Origin: Coriaria nepalensis | Lineage: Eukaryota > Streptophyta > Magnoliopsida > Cucurbitales > Coriariaceae | DNA: 64,000 bases | Direction: 5' to 3' | Assembly (NCBI GenBank): GCA_027186245.1 | Contig: CP114481.1 | Location: 29,543,501-29,607,500 of the forward strand | Shown: positions 10,901 to 24,972 of the stretch, piece by piece | How positions within the stretch are numbered: position 1 is the stretch's first letter | How the letters are laid out: every line of letters starts with the position of its first letter | Notes under the pieces: generated by a model | What the model was told of the DNA's origin: nothing | The model's database searches: none | Seen by the model: the letters and a program-made list of their open reading frames with translations, nothing else | Position numbers and translations under genes: made by a program

Positions 10901-11641
10901 TTGCAAACGATCAATGCAAGGAAAGTGTGCATTCGTTTAACCTTAAAATCATTTCAATGAGTCATTTCAAGTCAATAACTTATTTCAAAGCAAGTCGAAC
11001 GAATTCAATTTTTGCACTACAAACACAAGTTTTGTGCATAACTTGCAAAGGATCAATGCAAGGAAAGTGTGCATTCGTTTAACCTTTAAATCATTTCAAT
11101 GAGTCATTTCAAGTCAATAACTTATTTCAAAGCAAGTCGAACAAATTCAATTATTGCACTACAAACAGAAGTTTTGTGCATAACTTGCAAATGATCAATG
11201 CGAGGAAAGTGTGCATTCGTTTAACCTTTAAATCATTTCAGAGAGTCATTACAAGTCAATAACTTATTTCAAAGCAAGTCGAACGAATTCTATTTTTGCA
11301 CTACAAACACAAGTTTTGGCATAACTTGCAAACGATCAATGCAAGGAAAGTGTGCATTCGTTTAACCTTAAAATCATTTCAATGAGTCATTTCAAGTCAA
11401 TATCTTATTTCAAAGTAATTCGAACGAGCTCTATTTTTGCACTACAAATGCAAGTTTTGGGCATAACTTCCAAATGATCAATGCACGGAAAGTGTCCGTT
11501 CGTTTAACCTTAAAATCATTTCAATGAGTCATTTCAAGTCAATAACTTATTTCAAAGCAAGTCGAACGAATTCTATTTTTGCACTACAAACACAAGTTTT
11601 GGGCATAACTTGTAAATGATCAATGCAAGGAAAGTGTGCAT
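7662..11641 (+). repeat. Segment P, copy 2 (about 4 kb)
   Basis: This is the downstream partner of segment P, with the same ordered variants at offsets of 4963 and then 4254 bp. It is highly similar to copy 1. Differences I noticed are small, for example TCATTGCAAG near 10547 for TCATTTCAAG, and ATCATTTCAA near 10675 where copy 1 has ATCAGTTCAA. Its last 1.1 kb also forms the start of segment Q copy 1, so the duplications overlap and are of different ages. Confidence 0.85.
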
Positions 11642-14600
11642 TCGTTTAACCTTTAAATCATTTCAAAGAGTCATTACAAGTCAATAACTTATTTCAAAGC
11701 AAATCGAACGAATTCTATTTTGCACTACAAACACAAGTTTTGTGCATAACTTGCAAATGATAAATGCAAGGAAAGTGTGGATTCGTTTAACCTTAAAATC
11801 ATTTCAATGAGTCATTTCAAGTCAATAACTTATTTCAAAGCAAGTCGAACGAAGTCTATATTTGCACTACAAACACAGGTTTTGTGCATAACTTGCAACT
11901 GATCAATGCAAGGAAAGTGTGCATTCGTTTAACCTTAAAATCATTTCAATGTGTCATTTCAAGTCAATAACTTATTTCAAAGCAAGTCGAAAAAATTCTA
12001 TTTTTGCACTACAAATGCAAGTTTTGGGCATAACTTGCAAATGATCAATGCAAGGAAAGTGTGCATTCGTTTAGCCTTAGAATCATTTCAATGAGTCATT
12101 TCAAGTCAATAACTTAATTCAAAGCAAGTCGAACGAATTCTATTTTTGCACTACAAACAGAAGTTTTTTGCATAACTTGCAAATGATCAATGCAAGGAAA
12201 GTGTGCATTCGTTTAACCTTAAAATCATTTCAATGAGTCATTTCAAGTCAATATCTTATTTCAAAGCAAGTCGAACGAATTCTATTTTTGCACTACAAAC
12301 AGAAGTTTTGTGCATAACTTGCAAATGATCAATGCAAGGAAAGTGTGCATTCGTTTAACTTAAAATCATTTCAATGAGTCATTTCCAGTCAATAACTTAT
12401 TTCAAACGAAGTCGAACGAATTCTATTTTTGCACTACAAACAGAAGTTTTGTGCATAACTTGCAAATGATCAATGCAAGGAAAGTGTGCATTCGTTTAAC
12501 CTTTAAATCATTTCAGAGAGTCATTTCAAGTCAATAACTTATTTCAAAGCAAGTCGAACGAATTTTATTTTTGCACTACAAACACAAGTTTTGTGCATAA
12601 CTTGCAAATGATCAATGCAAGGAAAGTGTGCATTCGTTTAACCTTAAAATCATTTCATTGAGTCATTTCAAGTCAATAACTTATTTCAAAGGAAGTCGAA
12701 CGAATTCTATTTTTGCACTACAAACAGAAGTTTTGTGCATAAGTTGCAAATGATCAATGCAAGGAAAGTGTGCATTCGTCTAACCTTTAAATCATTTCAA
12801 TGAGTCATTTCAAGTCGATAACTTATTTCAAAGCAAGTCGAACGAATTTTATTTTTGCACTACAAACACAAGTTTTTTGCATAACTTGCAAATGATCAAT
12901 GCAAAGAAAGTGTGCATTCGTTTAACCTTAAAATCATTTCAATGAGTCATTTCAAGTCAATATCTTATTTCAAAGTAATTCGAACGAGCACTATTTTTGC
13001 ACTACAAATGCAAGTTTTGTGCATAACTTGCACATGATCAATGCAAGGAAACTGTGGATTCGTTTAACCTTAAAATCATTTCAATGAGTCATTTCAAGGC
13101 AATAACTTATTTCAAAGCAACTCGAACGAATTCTATTTTTGCACAACAAACAGAAGTTTCTTGCATAACTTGCAAATGATCAATGTAAGGAAAGTGTGCA
13201 TTCGTTTAACCTTTAAATCATTTCAATGAGTCATTTCAAGTCAATAACTTATTTCAAAGCAAGTCGAACAAATTCTATTATTGCACTACAAAGAGAAGTT
13301 TTGTGCATAACTTGCAAATGATCAATGCAAGGAAAGTGTGCATTCGTTTAATCTTAAAATCATTTCAATGAGTCATTTCAAGTCAATAACTTAATTCAAA
13401 GCAAGTCGAACGAATTCTATTTTAGCACAACAAACACAAGTTTTGTGCATAACCTCCAAATGATCAATGCAAGGAAAGTGTGCATTCGTTTAACCTTAAA
13501 ATCATTTCAATGAGTCATTTCAAGTCGATAACTTATTTCAAAGCAAGTCGAACGAATTCTATTTTTCCACTACAAACCCAAGTTTTGTGCATAACTTGCA
13601 AATGATCAATGCAAAGAAAGTGTTCATTCGTTTAACCTTAAAATCATTTCAATGAGTCATTTCAAGTCAATAACTTATTTCTAAGCAAGTCGAAGGAATT
13701 CAATTTTTACACTACAAACACAAGTTTTGTGCATAACTTGCAAATGATCAATGCAAGGAAAGTGTGCATTCGTTTAACCTTTAAATCATTTCAATGAGTC
13801 ATTTCAAGTCAATAACTTATTTCAAAGCAAGTCGAACAAATTCAATTATTGCACTACAAACAGAAGTTTTGTGCATAACTTGCAAATGATCAAAGCAAGG
13901 AAAGTGTGCATTCGTTTAACCTTAAAATCATTTCAATGAGTCATTTCAAGTCAATAACTTATTTCAAAGCAAGTCGAACGAATTTTATTTTTGCACTACA
14001 AACACAAGTTTTGTGCATAACTTGCAAATGATCAATGCAAGGAAAGTGTGCATTCGTTTAACCTTAAAATCATTTCATTGAGTCATTTCAAGTCAATAAC
14101 TTATTTCAAAGCAACTCGAACGAATTCTATTTTTGCACTACAAACAGAAGTTTTTTGCATAACTTGCAAATGATCAATGCAAGGAAACTGTGCATTCGTT
14201 TAACCTTTAAATCAGTTCAATGAGTCATTTCAAGTCAATAACTTATTTCAAAGCAAGTCGAACAAATTCAATTATTGCACTACAAACAGAAGTTTTGTGC
14301 ATAACTTGCAAATGATCAAAGCAAGGAAAGTGTGCATTCGTTTAACCTTAAAATCATTTCAATGAGTCATTTCAAGTCAATAACTTATTTCAAAGCAAGT
14401 CGAACGAATTCAATTTTTGCACTACAAACACAAGTTTTGTGCATAACTTGCAAATGATCAATGCAAGGAAAGTGTGCATTCGTTTAACCTTAAAATCATT
14501 TCAATGAGTCATTTCAAGTCAATATCTTATTTCAAAGTAATTCGAACGAGCACTATTTTTGCACTACAAACAGAAGTTTTGTGCATAAGTTGCAAATGAT

Positions 14601-15585
14601 CAATGCGAGGAAAGTGTGCATTCGTTTAACCTTTAAATCATTTCAGAGAGTCATTACAAGTCAATAACTTATTTCAAAGCAAGTCGAACGAATTCTATTT
14701 TTGCACTACAAACACAAGTTTTGGCATAACTTGCAAACGATCAATGCAAGGAAAGTGTGCATTCGTTTAACCTTAAAATCATTTCAATGAGTCATTTCAA
14801 GTCAGTATCTTATTTCAAAGTAATTCGAACGAGCTCTATTTTTGCACTACAAATGCAAGTTTTGGGCATAACTTCCAAATGATCAATGCACGGAAAGTGT
14901 GCGTTCGTTTAACCTTAAAATCATTTCAATGAGTCATTTCAAGTCAATAACTTATTTCAAAGCAAGTCGAACGAATTCTATTTTTGCACTACAAACACAA
15001 GTTTTGGGCATAACTTGTAAATGATCAATGCAAGGAAAGTGTGCATTCGTTTAACCTTAAAATCATTTCAATGACTCATTTCAAGTCAATAACTTATTTC
15101 AAAGCAAGTCGAATGAATTCAATTTTTGCACTGCAAACACAAGTTTTGTGCATAACTTGCAAATGATCAATGCAAGGAAAGTGTGCATTCGTTTAACCTT
15201 AAAATCATTTCAATGAGTCATTTCAAGTCAGTATCTTATTTCAAAGTAATTCGAACGAGCTCTATTTTTGCACTACAAACACAAGTTTTGGCATAACTTG
15301 CAAACGATCAATGCAAGGAAAGTGTGCATTCGTTAAACCTTAAAATCATTTCAATGAGTCATTTCAAGTCAGTATCTTATTTCAAAGTAATTCGAACGAG
15401 CTCTATTTTTGCACTACAAATGCAAGTTTTGGGCATAACTTCCAAATGATCAATGCACGGAAAGTGTGCGTTCGTTTAACCTTAAAATCATTTCAATGAG
15501 TCATTTCAAGTCAATAACTTATTTCAAAGCAAGTCGAACGAATTCTATTTTTGCACTACAAACACAAGTTTTGGGCATAACTTGT
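10500..15585 (+). repeat. Segment Q, copy 1 (about 5.1 kb)
   Basis: Ordered markers repeat exactly 9077 bp downstream: GCAAAGGATC at 11045 and 20122; CAAAGAGTCATTACAAG at 11664 and 20741; CCACTACAAACCC at 13567 and 22644; CTGCAAACAC at 15131 and 24208. The match begins near 10.5 kb and fails after about 15585, where TTGTAAATG is followed by CTTTAAATC here but not in copy 2. The 5.1 kb is about 36 monomers in a fixed order. Confidence 0.85.
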
Positions 15586-15599
15586 AAATGATCAATGCA

Positions 15600-18480
15600 A
15601 GGAAAGTGTGCATTCGTTTAACCTTTAAATCATTTCAATGAGTCATTTCAAGTCAATAACTTATTTCAAAGCAAGTCGAACAAATTCAATTATTGCACTA
15701 CAAACAGAAGTTTTGTGCATAACTTGCAAATGATCAAAGCAAGGAAAGTGTGCATTCGTTTAACCTTAAAATCATTTCAATGAGTCATTTCAAGTCGATA
15801 ACTTATTTCAAAGCAAGTCGAACGAATTCTATTTTTGCACTACAAACACAAGTTTTGGCATAACTTGCAAACGATCAATGCAAGGAAAGTGTGCATTCGT
15901 TTAACCTTAAAATCATTTCAATGAGTCATTTCAAGTCAATATCTTATTTCAAAGTAATTCGAACGAGCTCTATTTTTGCACTACAAATGCAAGTTTTGGG
16001 CATAACTTCCAAATGATCAATGCACGGAAAGTGTGCGTTCGTTTAACCTTAAAATCATTTCAATGAGTCATTTCAAGTCAATAACTTATTTCAAAGCAAG
16101 TCGAACGAATTCTATTTTTGCACTACAAACACAAGTTTTGGGCATAACTTGCAAATGATCAATGCAAGGAAAGTGTGCATTCGTTTAACCTTTAAATCAT
16201 TTCAGAGAGTCATTAGAAGTCAATAACTTATTTCAAAGCAAATCGAACGAATTCTATTTTTGCACAACAAACAGAAGTTTTTTGCATAACTTGCAAATGA
16301 TCAATGCAAGGAAAGTGTGCATTCGTTTAACCTTTAAATCATTTCAATGAGTCATTTCAAGTGAATAACTTATTTCAAAGCAAGTCAAACAAATTCAATT
16401 ATTGCACTACAAACAGAAGTTTTGTGCATAACTTGCAAATGATCAAAGCAAGGAAAGTGTGCATTCGTTTAACCTTAAAATCATTTCAATGAGTCATTGC
16501 AAGTCAATAAATTATTTCTAAGCAAGTCGAACGAATTCAATTTTTACACTACAAACACAAGTTTTGTGCATAACTTGCAAATGATCAATGCAAGGAAAGT
16601 GTGCATTCGTTTAACCTTAGAATCATTTCAATGAGTCATTTCAAGTCTATAACTTATTTCAAACGAAGTCGAACGAATTCTATTTTTGCACTACAAACAG
16701 AAGTTTTGTGCATAACTTGCAACTGATCAATGCAAGGAAAGTGTGCATTCGTTTAACCTTAAAATCATTTCAATGTGTCATTTCAAGTCATTAACTTATT
16801 TCAAAGCAAGTCGAAAAAATTCTATTTTTGCACTACAAATGCAAGTTTTGGGCATAACTTGCCAATGATCAATGCAAGGAAAGTGTGCATTCGTCTAACC
16901 TTTAAATCATTTCAGAGAGTCATAACAAGTCAATAACTTATTTCAAAGCAAGTCGAACGAATTCTATTTTTGCACTACAAACACAAGTTTTGGCATAACT
17001 TGCAAACGATCAATGCAAGGAAAGTGTCCATTCGTTTAACCTTAAAATCATTTCAATGAGTCATTTCAAGTCAATATCTTATTTCAAAGTAATTCGAACG
17101 AGCTCTATTTTTGCACTACAAATGCAAGTTTTGGGCATAACTTCCAAATGATCAATGCACGGAAAGTTTGCATTCGTTTAACCTTAAAATCTTTTCAATG
17201 AGTCATTTCAAGTCAATAACTTATTTCAAAGCAAGTCGAACGAATTCTATTTTTGCACTACAAACACAAGTTTTGTGCATAACTTGCAAATGATCAATGC
17301 AAGGAAAGTGTGCATTCGTTTAACATTTAAATCATTTCTGAGAGTCATTACAAGTCAATAACTTATTTCAAAGCAAGTCGAACGAATTATATTTTGCACT
17401 ACAAACACAAGTTTTGTGCATAACTTGCAAATGATAATTGCAAGGAAAGTGTGGATTCGTTTAACCTTAAAATCATTTCAATGAGTCATTCCAAGTCAAT
17501 AACTTCTTTCAAAGCAAGTCGAACGAAGTCTATATTTGCACTACAAACACAGGTTTTGTGCATAACTTGCAACTGATCAATGCAAGGAAAGTGTGCATTC
17601 GTTTAACCTTAAAATCATTTCAATGTGTCATTTCAAGTCATTAACTTATTTCAAAGCAAGTCGAAAAAATTCTATTTTTGCACTACAAATGCAAGTTTTG
17701 GGCATAACTTGCAAATGATCAATGCAAGGAAAGTGTGCATTCGTTTAGCCTTAGAATCATTTCAATGAGTCATTTCAAGTCTATAACTTATTTCAAAGCA
17801 AGTCGAACGAATTCTATTTTTGCCTTACAAACACAAGTTTTGGCATAACTTGCAAACGATCAATGCAAGGAAAGTGTGCATTCGTTTAACCTTAAAATCA
17901 TTTCAATGAGTCATTTCAAGTCAATATCTTATTTCAAAGTAATTCGAACGAGCTCTATTTTTGCACTACAAATGCATGTTTTGGGCATAACTTCCAAATG
18001 ATCAATGCACGGAAAGTGTGCGTTCGTTTAACCTTAAAATCATTTCAATGAGTCATTTCAAGTCAATAACTTATTTCAAAGCAAGTCGAACGAATTCTAT
18101 TTTTGCACTACAAACACAAGTTTTGGGCATAACTTGCAAATGATCAATGCAAGGAAAGTGTGCATTCGTTTAACCTTTAAATCATTTCAGAGAGTCATTA
18201 GAAGTCAATAACCTATTTCAAAGCAAATCGAACGAATTCTATTTTTGCACAACAAACAGAAGTTTTTTGCATAACTTGCAAATGATCAATGCAAGGAAAG
18301 TGTGCATTCGTTTAACCTTTAAATCATTTCAATGAGTCATTTCAAGTGAATAACTTATTTCAAAGCAAGTCGAACAAATTCAATTATTGCACTACAAACA
18401 GAAGTTTTGTGCATAACTTGCAAATGATCAAAGCAAGGAAAGTGTGCATTCGTTTAACCTTAAAATCATTTCAATGAGTC
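15600..18480 (+). repeat. Segment R, copy 1 (follows Q1)
   Basis: Markers recur 19720 or 19578 bp downstream (the two values differ by one 142-bp monomer): ACCTTTAAAT at 15621 and 35341; AAGTGAATAACTT at 16361 and 36081; GATAATTGCAAGG at 17433 and 37011; GCATGTTTT at 17974 and 37694. Segment R thus follows Q1 and Q3 but not Q2, which shows that Q+R was once copied as a larger block. Several monomers carry the shortened TTTTGGCATAAC. Confidence 0.75.
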
Positions 18481-19570
18481 ATTTCAAGTCAATAAATTAT
18501 TTCTAAGTAATTCGAACGAGCTTTATTTTTGCACAACAAATGCAAGTTTTGTGCATAACTTGCAAATGATCAATGCAAGGAAAGTGTGCATTCGTTTAAC
18601 CTTAAAATCATTTCAATGAGTCATTTCAAGTCAATATCTTATTTCAAAGTAATTCGAACGAGCTTTATTTTTGCACAACAAATGCAAGTTTTTGGCATAA
18701 CTTGCAAATGATCAATGCAAGGAAAGTGTGCATTCGTTTAACCTTAAAATCATTTCAATGAGTCATTTCCAGTCAATAACTTATTTCAAAGGAAGTCGAA
18801 CGAATTCTATTTTTGCACTACAAACAGAAGTTTTGTGCATAAGTTGCCAATGATCAATGCAAGGAAAGTGTGCATTCGTCTAACCTTTAAATCATTTCAG
18901 AGAGTCATAACAAGTCAATAACTTATTTCAAAGCAAGTCGAACGAATTCAATTTTTGCACTACAAACACAAGTTTTGGCATAACTTGCAAACGATCAATG
19001 CAAGGAAAGTGTCCATTCGTTTAACCTTAAAATCATTTCAATGAGTCATTTCAAGTCAATATCTTATTTCAAAGTAATTCGAACGAGCTCTATTTTTGCA
19101 CTACAAATGCAAGTTTTGGGCATAACTTCCAAATGATCAATGCACGGAAAGTTTGCATTCGTTTAACCTTAAAATCTTTTCAATGAGTCATTTGAAGTCA
19201 ATATCTTATTACAAAGTAATTGGAACGAGCACTATATTTGCACTGCAAATGCAAGTTTTGTACATAACTTGCACATGATCAATGCAAGGAAACTGTGCAT
19301 TCGTTTAACCTTAAAATCATTTCAATGAGTCATTTCAAGTCAATAACTTATTTCAAAGCAAGTCGAACGAATTTTATTTTTGCACTACAAACACAAGTTT
19401 TGTGCATAACTTGCAAATGATCAATGCAAGGAAAGTGTGCATTCGTTTAACCTTAAAATCATTTCATTGAGTCATTTCAAGTCAATAACTTATTTCAAAG
19501 CAACTCGAACGAATTCTATTTTTGCACTACAAACAGAAGTTTTTTGCATAACTTGCAAATGATCAATGCA
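17880..19570 (+). repeat. Segment S, copy 1 (about 1.7 kb)
   Basis: Two markers recur at exactly 7093 bp: AGTGAATAACTT at 18346 and 25439, and TCATTTGAAG at 19188 and 26281. The segment contains paired monomers with GAGCTTTATTTTTGCACAAC, which are otherwise seen near 38.2 and 41.1 kb. It ends where TCATTTCATTGAG here faces TCATTTCAATGAG in the partner. Confidence 0.75.
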
Positions 19571-19589
19571 AGGAAAGTGTGCATTCGTT

Positions 19590-22500
19590 TAACCTTAAAA
19601 TCATTTCATTGAGTCATTTCAAGTCAATAACTTATTTCAAAGCAACTCGAACGAATTCTATTTTTGCACTACAAACAGAAGTTTTTTGCATAACTTGCAA
19701 ATGATCAATGCAAGGAAAGTGTGCATTCGTTTAACCTTTAAATCATTTCAATGAGTCATTTCAAGTCAATAACTTATTTCAAAGCAAGTCGAACAAATTC
19801 AATTATTGCACTACAAACAGAAGTTTTGTGCATAACTTGCAAATGATCAAAGCAAGGAAAGTGTGCATTCGTTTAACCTTAAAATCATTTCAATGAGTCA
19901 TTTCAAGTCGATAACTTATTTCAAAGCAAGTCGAACGAATTCTATTTTTGCACTACAAACACAAGTTTTGGCATAACTTGCAAACGATCAATGCAAGGAA
20001 AGTGTGCATTCGTTTAACCTTAAAATCATTTCAATGAGTCATTTCAAGTCAATAACTTATTTCAAAGCAAGTCGAACGAATTCAATTTTTGCACTACAAA
20101 CACAAGTTTTGTGCATAACTTGCAAAGGATCAATGCAAGGAAAGTGTGCATTCGTTTAACCTTTAAATCATTTCAATGAGTCATTTCAAGTCAATAACTT
20201 ATTTCAAAGCAAGTCGAACAAATTCAATTATTGCACTACAAACAGAAGTTTTGTGCATAACTTGCAAATGATCAATGCGAGGAAAGTGTGCATTCGTTTA
20301 ACCTTTAAATCATTTCAGAGAGTCATTACAAGTCAATAACTTATTTCAAAGCAAGTCGAACGAATTCTATTTTTGCACTACAAACACAAGTTTTGGCATA
20401 ACTTGCAAACGATCAATGCAAGGAAAGTGTGCATTCGTTTAACCTTAAAATCATTTCAATGAGTCATTTCAAGTCAATATCTTATTTCAAAGTAATTCGA
20501 ACGAGCTCTATTTTTGCACTACAAATGCAAGTTTTGGGCATAACTTCCAAATGATCAATGCACGGAAAGTGTCCGTTCGTTTAACCTTAAAATCATTTCA
20601 ATGAGTCATTTCAAGTCAATAACTTATTTCAAAGCAAGTCGAACGAATTCTATTTTTGCACTACAAACACAAGTTTTGGGCATAACTTGTAAATGATCAA
20701 TGCAAGGAAAGTGTGCATTCGTTTAACCTTTAAATCATTTCAAAGAGTCATTACAAGTCAATAACTTATTTCAAAGCAAATCGAACGAATTCTATTTTGC
20801 ACTACAAACACAAGTTTTGTGCATAACTTGCAAATGATAAATGCAAGGAAAGTGTGGATTCGTTTAACCTTAAAATCATTTCAATGAGTCATTTCAAGTC
20901 AATAACTTATTTCAAAGCAAGTCGAACGAAGTCTATATTTGCACTACAGACACAGGTTTTGTGCATAACTTGCAACTGATCAATGCAAGGAAAGTGTGCA
21001 TTCGTTTAACCTTAAAATCATTTCAATGTGTCATTTCAAGTCAATAACTTATTTCAAAGCAAGTCGAAAAAATTCTATTTTTGCACTACAAATGCAAGTT
21101 TTGGGCATAACTTGCAAATGATCAATGCAAGGAAAGTGTGCATTCGTTTAGCCTTAGAATCATTTCAATGAGTCATTTCAAGTCAATAACTTAATTCAAA
21201 GCAAGTCGAACGAATTCTATTTTTGCACTACAAACAGAAGTTTTTTGCATAACTTGCAAATGATCAATGCAAGGAAAGTGTGCATTCGTTTAACCTTAAA
21301 ATCATTTCAATGAGTCATTTCAAGTCAATATCTTATTTCAAAGCAAGTCGAACGAATTCTATTTTTGCACTACAAACAGAAGTTTTGTGCATAACTTGCA
21401 AATGATCAATGCAAGGAAAGTGTGCATTCGTTTAACTTAAAATCATTTCAATGAGTCATTTCCAGTCAATAACTTATTTCAAACGAAGTCGAACGAATTC
21501 TATTTTTGCACTACAAACAGAAGTTTTGTGCATAACTTGCAAATGATCAATGCAAGGAAAGTGTGCATTCGTTTAACCTTTAAATCATTTCAGAGAGTCA
21601 TTTCAAGTCAATAACTTATTTCAAAGCAAGTCGAACGAATTTTATTTTTGCACTACAAACACAAGTTTTGTGCATAACTTGCAAATGATCAATGCAAGGA
21701 AAGTGTGCATTCGTTTAACCTTAAAATCATTTCATTGAGTCATTTCAAGTCAATAACTTATTTCAAAGGAAGTCGAACGAATTCTATTTTTGCACTACAA
21801 ACAGAAGTTTTGTGCATAAGTTGCAAATGATCAATGCAAGGAAAGTGTGCATTCGTCTAACCTTTAAATCATTTCAATGAGTCATTTCAAGTCGATAACT
21901 TATTTCAAAGCAAGTCGAACGAATTCTATTTTTGCACTACAAACACAAGTTTTTTGCATAACTTGCAAATGATCAATGCAAAGAAAGTGTGCATTCGTTT
22001 AACCTTAAAATCATTTCAATGAGTCATTTCAAGTCAATATCTTATTTCAAAGTAATTCGAACGAGCACTATTTTTGCACTACAAATGCAAGTTTTGTGCA
22101 TAACTTGCACATGATCAATGCAAGGAAACTGTGGATTCGTTTAACCTTAAAATCATTTCAATGAGTCATTTCAAGGCAATAACTTATTTCAAAGCAACTC
22201 GAACGAATTCTATTTTTGCACAACAAACAGAAGTTTCTTGCATAACTTGCAAATGATCAATGTAAGGAAAGTGTGCATTCGTTTAACCTTTAAATCATTT
22301 CAATGAGTCATTTCAAGTCAATAACTTATTTCAAAGCAAGTCGAACAAATTCTATTATTGCACTACAAAGAGAAGTTTTGTGCATAACTTGCAAATGATC
22401 AATGCAAGGAAAGTGTGCATTCGTTTAATCTTAAAATCATTTCAATGAGTCATTTCAAGTCAATAACTTAATTCAAAGCAAGTCGAACGAATTCTATTTT

Positions 22501-24660
22501 AGCACAACAAACACAAGTTTTGTGCATAACCTCCAAATGATCAATGCAAGGAAAGTGTGCATTCGTTTAACCTTAAAATCATTTCAATGAGTCATTTCAA
22601 GTCGATAACTTATTTCAAAGCAAGTCGAACGAATTCTATTTTTCCACTACAAACCCAAGTTTTGTGCATAACTTGCAAATGATCAATTCAAAGAAAGTGT
22701 TCATTCGTTTAACCTTAAAATCATTTCAATGAGTCATTTCAAGTCAATAACTTATTTCTAAGCAAGTCGAAGGAATTCCATTTTTACACTACAAACACAA
22801 GTTTTGTGCATAACTTGCAAATGATCAATGCAAGGAAAGTGTGCATTCGTTTAACCTTTAAATCATTTCAATGAGTCATTTCAAGTCAATAACTTATTTC
22901 AAAGCAAGTCGAACAAATTCAATTATTGCACTACAAACAGAAGTTTTGTGCATAACTTGCAAATGATCAAAGCAAGGAAAGTGTGCATTCGTTTAACCTT
23001 AAAATCATTTCAATGAGTCATTTCAAGTCAATAACTTATTTCAAAGCAAGTCGAACGAATTTTATTTTTGCACTACAAACACAAGTTTTGTGCATAACTT
23101 GCAAATGATCAATGCAAGGAAAGTGTGCATTCGTTTAACCTTAAAATCATTTCATTGAGTCATTTCAAGTCAATAACTTATTTCAAAGCAACTCGAACGA
23201 ATTCTATTTTTGCACTACAAACAGAAGTTTTTTGCATAACTTGCAAATGATCAATGCAAGGAAACTGTGCATTCGTTTAACCTTTAAATCAGTTCAATGA
23301 GTCATTTCAAGTCAATAACTTATTTCAAAGCAAGTCGAACAAATTCAATTATTGCACTACAAACAGAAGTTTTGTGCATAACTTGCAAATGATCAAAGCA
23401 AGGAAAGTGTGCATTCGTTTAACCTTAAAATCATTTCAATGAGTCATTTCAAGTCAATAACTTATTTCAAAGCAAGTCGAACGAATTCAATTTTTGCACT
23501 ACAAACACAAGTTTTGTGCATAACTTGCAAATGATCAATGCAAGGAAAGTGTGCATTCGTTTAACCTTAAAATCATTTCAATGAGTCATTTCAAGTCAAT
23601 ATCTTATTTCAAAGTAATTCGAACGAGCACTATTTTTGCACTACAAACAGAAGTTTTGTGCATAAGTTGCAAATGATCAATGCGAGGAAAGTGTGCATTC
23701 GTTTAACCTTTAAATCATTTCAGAGAGTCATTACAAGTCAATAACTTATTTCAAAGCAAGTCGAACGAATTCTATTTTTGCACTACAAACACAAGTTTTG
23801 GCATAACTTGCAAACGATCAATGCAAGGAAAGTGTGCATTCGTTTAACCTTAAAATCATTTCAATGAGTCATTTCAAGTCAGTATCTTATTTCAAAGTAA
23901 TTCGAACGAGCTCTATTTTTGCACTACAAATGCAAGTTTTGGGCATAACTTCCAAATGATCAATGCACGGAAAGTGTGCGTTCGTTTAACCTTAAAATCA
24001 TTTCAATGAGTCATTTCAAGTCAATAACTTATTTCAAAGCAAGTCGAACGAATTCTATTTTTGCACTACAAACACAAGTTTTGGGCATAACTTGTAAATG
24101 ATCAATGCAAGGAAAGTGTGCATTCGTTTAACCTTAAAATCATTTCAATGACTCATTTCAAGTCAATAACTTATTTCAAAGCAAGTCGAATGAATTCAAT
24201 TTTTGCACTGCAAACACAAGTTTTGTGCATAACTTGCAAATGATCAATGCAAGGAAAGTGTGCATTCGTTTAACCTTAAAATCATTTCAATGAGTCATTT
24301 CAAGTCAGTATCTTATTTCAAAGTAATTCGAACGAGCTCTATTTTTGCACTACAAACACAAGTTTTGGCATAACTTGCAAACGATCAATGCAAGGAAAGT
24401 GTGCATTCGTTAAACCTTAAAATCATTTCAATGAGTCATTTCAAGTCAGTATCTTATTTCAAAGTAATTCGAACGAGCTCTATTTTTGCACTACAAATGC
24501 AAGTTTTGGGCATAACTTCCGAATGATCAATGCACGGAAAGTGTGCGTTCGTTTAACCTTAAAATCATTTCAATGAGTCATTTCAAGTCAATAACTTATT
24601 TCAAAGCAAGTCGAACGAATTCTATTTTTGCACTACAAACACAAGTTTTGGGCATAACTT
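19590..24660 (+). repeat. Segment Q, copy 2 (about 5.1 kb)
   Basis: This copy lies 9077 bp after copy 1 and 10501 bp before copy 3. Markers shared with copy 3 are GCAAAGGATC (20122 and 30623), GCACTACAGACACAGG (20941 and 31442), CCACTACAAACCC (22644 and 33145) and CTGCAAACAC (24208 and 34709). CTACAGACACAGG is present in copies 2 and 3, but copy 1 has CTACAAACACAGG at about 11866, so copies 2 and 3 are the closer pair. A private difference is CTTCCGAATG near 24517. Confidence 0.85.
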
Positions 24661-24972
24661 GCAAATGATCAATGCAAGGAAAGTGTGCATTCGTTTAACC
24701 TTAAAATCATTTCAATGAGTCATTTCAAGTCAATAACTTATTTCAAAGCAAATCGAACAAATTCAATTATTGCACTACAAACACAAGTTTTGGGCATAAC
24801 TTGTAAATGATCAATGCAAGGAAAGTGTGCATTCGTTTAACCTTAAAATCATTTCAATGACTCATTTCAAGTCAATAACTTATTTCAAAGCAAGTCGAAT
24901 GAATTCAATTTTTGCACTGCAAACACAAGTTTTGTGCATAACTTGCAAATGATCAATGCAAGGAAAGTGTGC

